From assembly GCF_000524195.1 (NCBI RefSeq), contig NW_020170409.1, forward strand, positions 857,004 through 921,003: a stretch of DNA of 64,000 nucleotides, in the 5' to 3' direction. The position numbers were made by a program, and so were the translations under genes. The DNA is from Echinococcus granulosus. Taxonomy: Eukaryota; Platyhelminthes; Cestoda; Cyclophyllidea; Taeniidae. The notes under the pieces are model-generated. The model did no database searches, was not told where the DNA came from, and saw only the letters and a program-made list of their open reading frames with translations. Shown one piece after another: positions 63,301 to 64,000 of the stretch (its first letter is position 1; the number at the start of each line of letters is the position of its first letter).

Positions 63301-64000
63301 GAGGGGCCTGGGTGATGTAAAATACTAATGGTCACAAGTTTTGACCATTTTATCCAGTGGTTCCGATTTGAAAGAGACCTGCATAACTCACAGGAGAAAG
63401 TATTTCAACTTGAATTTCCACACGTATCTCGTCAGATTCAGGAGTGGTGAAGAACTTGGTCACAGAAACGTCGAATTTGGCTGCTTTAAAGGCAAAAGAG
63501 ACAAATTATGAACAATGAACTCGGAAGACGATGAAGATCCATGGCCATTATTAACATCTACAATTACCGACACTCGCTTCACATTTTTAACTTCCAAAGT
63601 CCTGAACATTATGAGACTGTCAAAAACTAGCCACATATTCTTAAAACACTGACCATGAAATTTGAATGAAATTCCTTCACTGAAGCGTGATTATCTGCCT
63701 CTATTTTTGTGTTTTTCACTGAATGACTGTCGATGATTGGTGGAAGACCAGGTTCGATATATAGTCCATAAGGCTACTTAGGTTTGTTTCCGGTTTTTCT
63801 TCCTAAAAGCCTTCAATGATTTCGAAGTCGATTTGATGAGTACGTGCTGTCGGATATCCTACCCTCTAACTCATCCTTCAGACGCAGTATCCCGGAGGGG
63901 ATAACATCCAATAAGGTGGTTCGATTGTCCCCCACGATGGCTTGCAATTCATAGCGATAGAAGGTGGAATAGTCATCCAGGAAAAGATTTACAGCCTGTC
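57355..64000 (-). CDS. Fibronectin type III-like multidomain protein (partial, runs past window edge)
   Basis: Well-supported minus-strand exons: 64000-63863 (partial), 63483-63392, 62164-61999, about 58075-57861, 58383-58206, 57770-57499, 57412-57355. FN3 features include GILSWDF with KEYVVLVSF, YTITIIPQYFSF, VNLQPF with YKVSNLQPGREYRIK, and a domain end AETAFTTPD. The upstream exons (VTKFFTTPESDEIRVEIQVE; SLFDFTAPKTLNSLTFEVAF) also look like FN3 strands and linkers. Less certain exons lie near 61612-61508 and 60395-60192; their phases do not connect, so pieces are missing between 61.5 and 58.4 kb. The last exon ends at phase 1. It could splice to the Ig exon at 56427 (making an FN3-Ig protein) or to a short terminal exon near 57090. 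Likely extracellular, by domain type. The family is not assigned. Confidence 0.72.
61357..61481 (+). repeat. Dispersed direct repeat, copy 2
   Basis: Partner of 51735-51863, 9.6 kb away and in the same orientation. It partly overlaps the 3' flank of a weak FN3-like exon candidate. Beyond the shared 120 bp the two flanks differ. Confidence 0.75.
62500..63380. other. Intron of the FN3-like gene
   Basis: AT-rich sequence between well-supported exons; no additional exon or repeat recognised. Confidence 0.4.

Noticed and set aside
1..64000. CRISPR arrays, bacterial operons, rRNA or tRNA genes, viral genes
   Set aside because: None seen by eye. tRNA genes cannot be excluded without a covariance-model scan on both strands.

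Overview
This is a metazoan nuclear DNA window with spliced genes, long introns, no operons and no bacterial signals. It is probably from a flatworm, most likely a tapeworm. That inference rests on three 33-37 bp introns in one conserved gene, divergent but readable metazoan orthologues, moderate GC, and a family of short LTR elements without coding capacity. No species can be named from the sequence alone. One run of 100 N (37558-37657) marks an assembly gap.

Layout. 1-993: a short LTR element, cut by the window edge. 994-5340: no supported gene. 5398-5975 (+): a two-exon nanos gene with an intact double CCHC zinc finger. 6572-29942 (-): an eight-exon TEAD/Scalloped gene, the DNA-binding partner of YAP/Yorkie in the Hippo pathway. 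Its model predicts 812 residues, nearly twice the usual length, because of low-complexity insertions. 31529-32600: a second, nearly complete short LTR element lies between the diverging TEAD and IFT52 genes. 33000-36011 (+): a complete ten-exon IFT52 gene (intraflagellar transport, 440 residues). 37073-37557 (-): the last two exons of an unrecognised gene with an acidic C-terminus, cut by the gap.

The right-hand third is a locus of extracellular immunoglobulin-like and fibronectin-III-like domains. A plus-strand gene runs from 39306 to at least 45957. A minus-strand Ig gene starts with a signal peptide at 56713 and runs down to at least 50033. Minus-strand exons with FN3-like domains fill 57355 to the window end. 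The first two converge. Most exon joins are phase 1, the usual pattern for shuffled Ig and FN3 domains. These sequences are too divergent for me to assign an orthologue.

How the genes relate. nanos (germline and stem-cell RNA regulator), TEAD (growth control) and IFT52 (cilium assembly) are unrelated in pathway, so I see ordinary eukaryotic gene neighbourhood rather than a functional cluster. The least expected findings are the short LTR element family (four recognisable copies), the very short IFT52 introns, the enlarged TEAD, and the Ig/FN3 locus. Exon models were built by hand from splice sites, reading-frame phase and homology remembered from the families. They have not been checked against transcripts.
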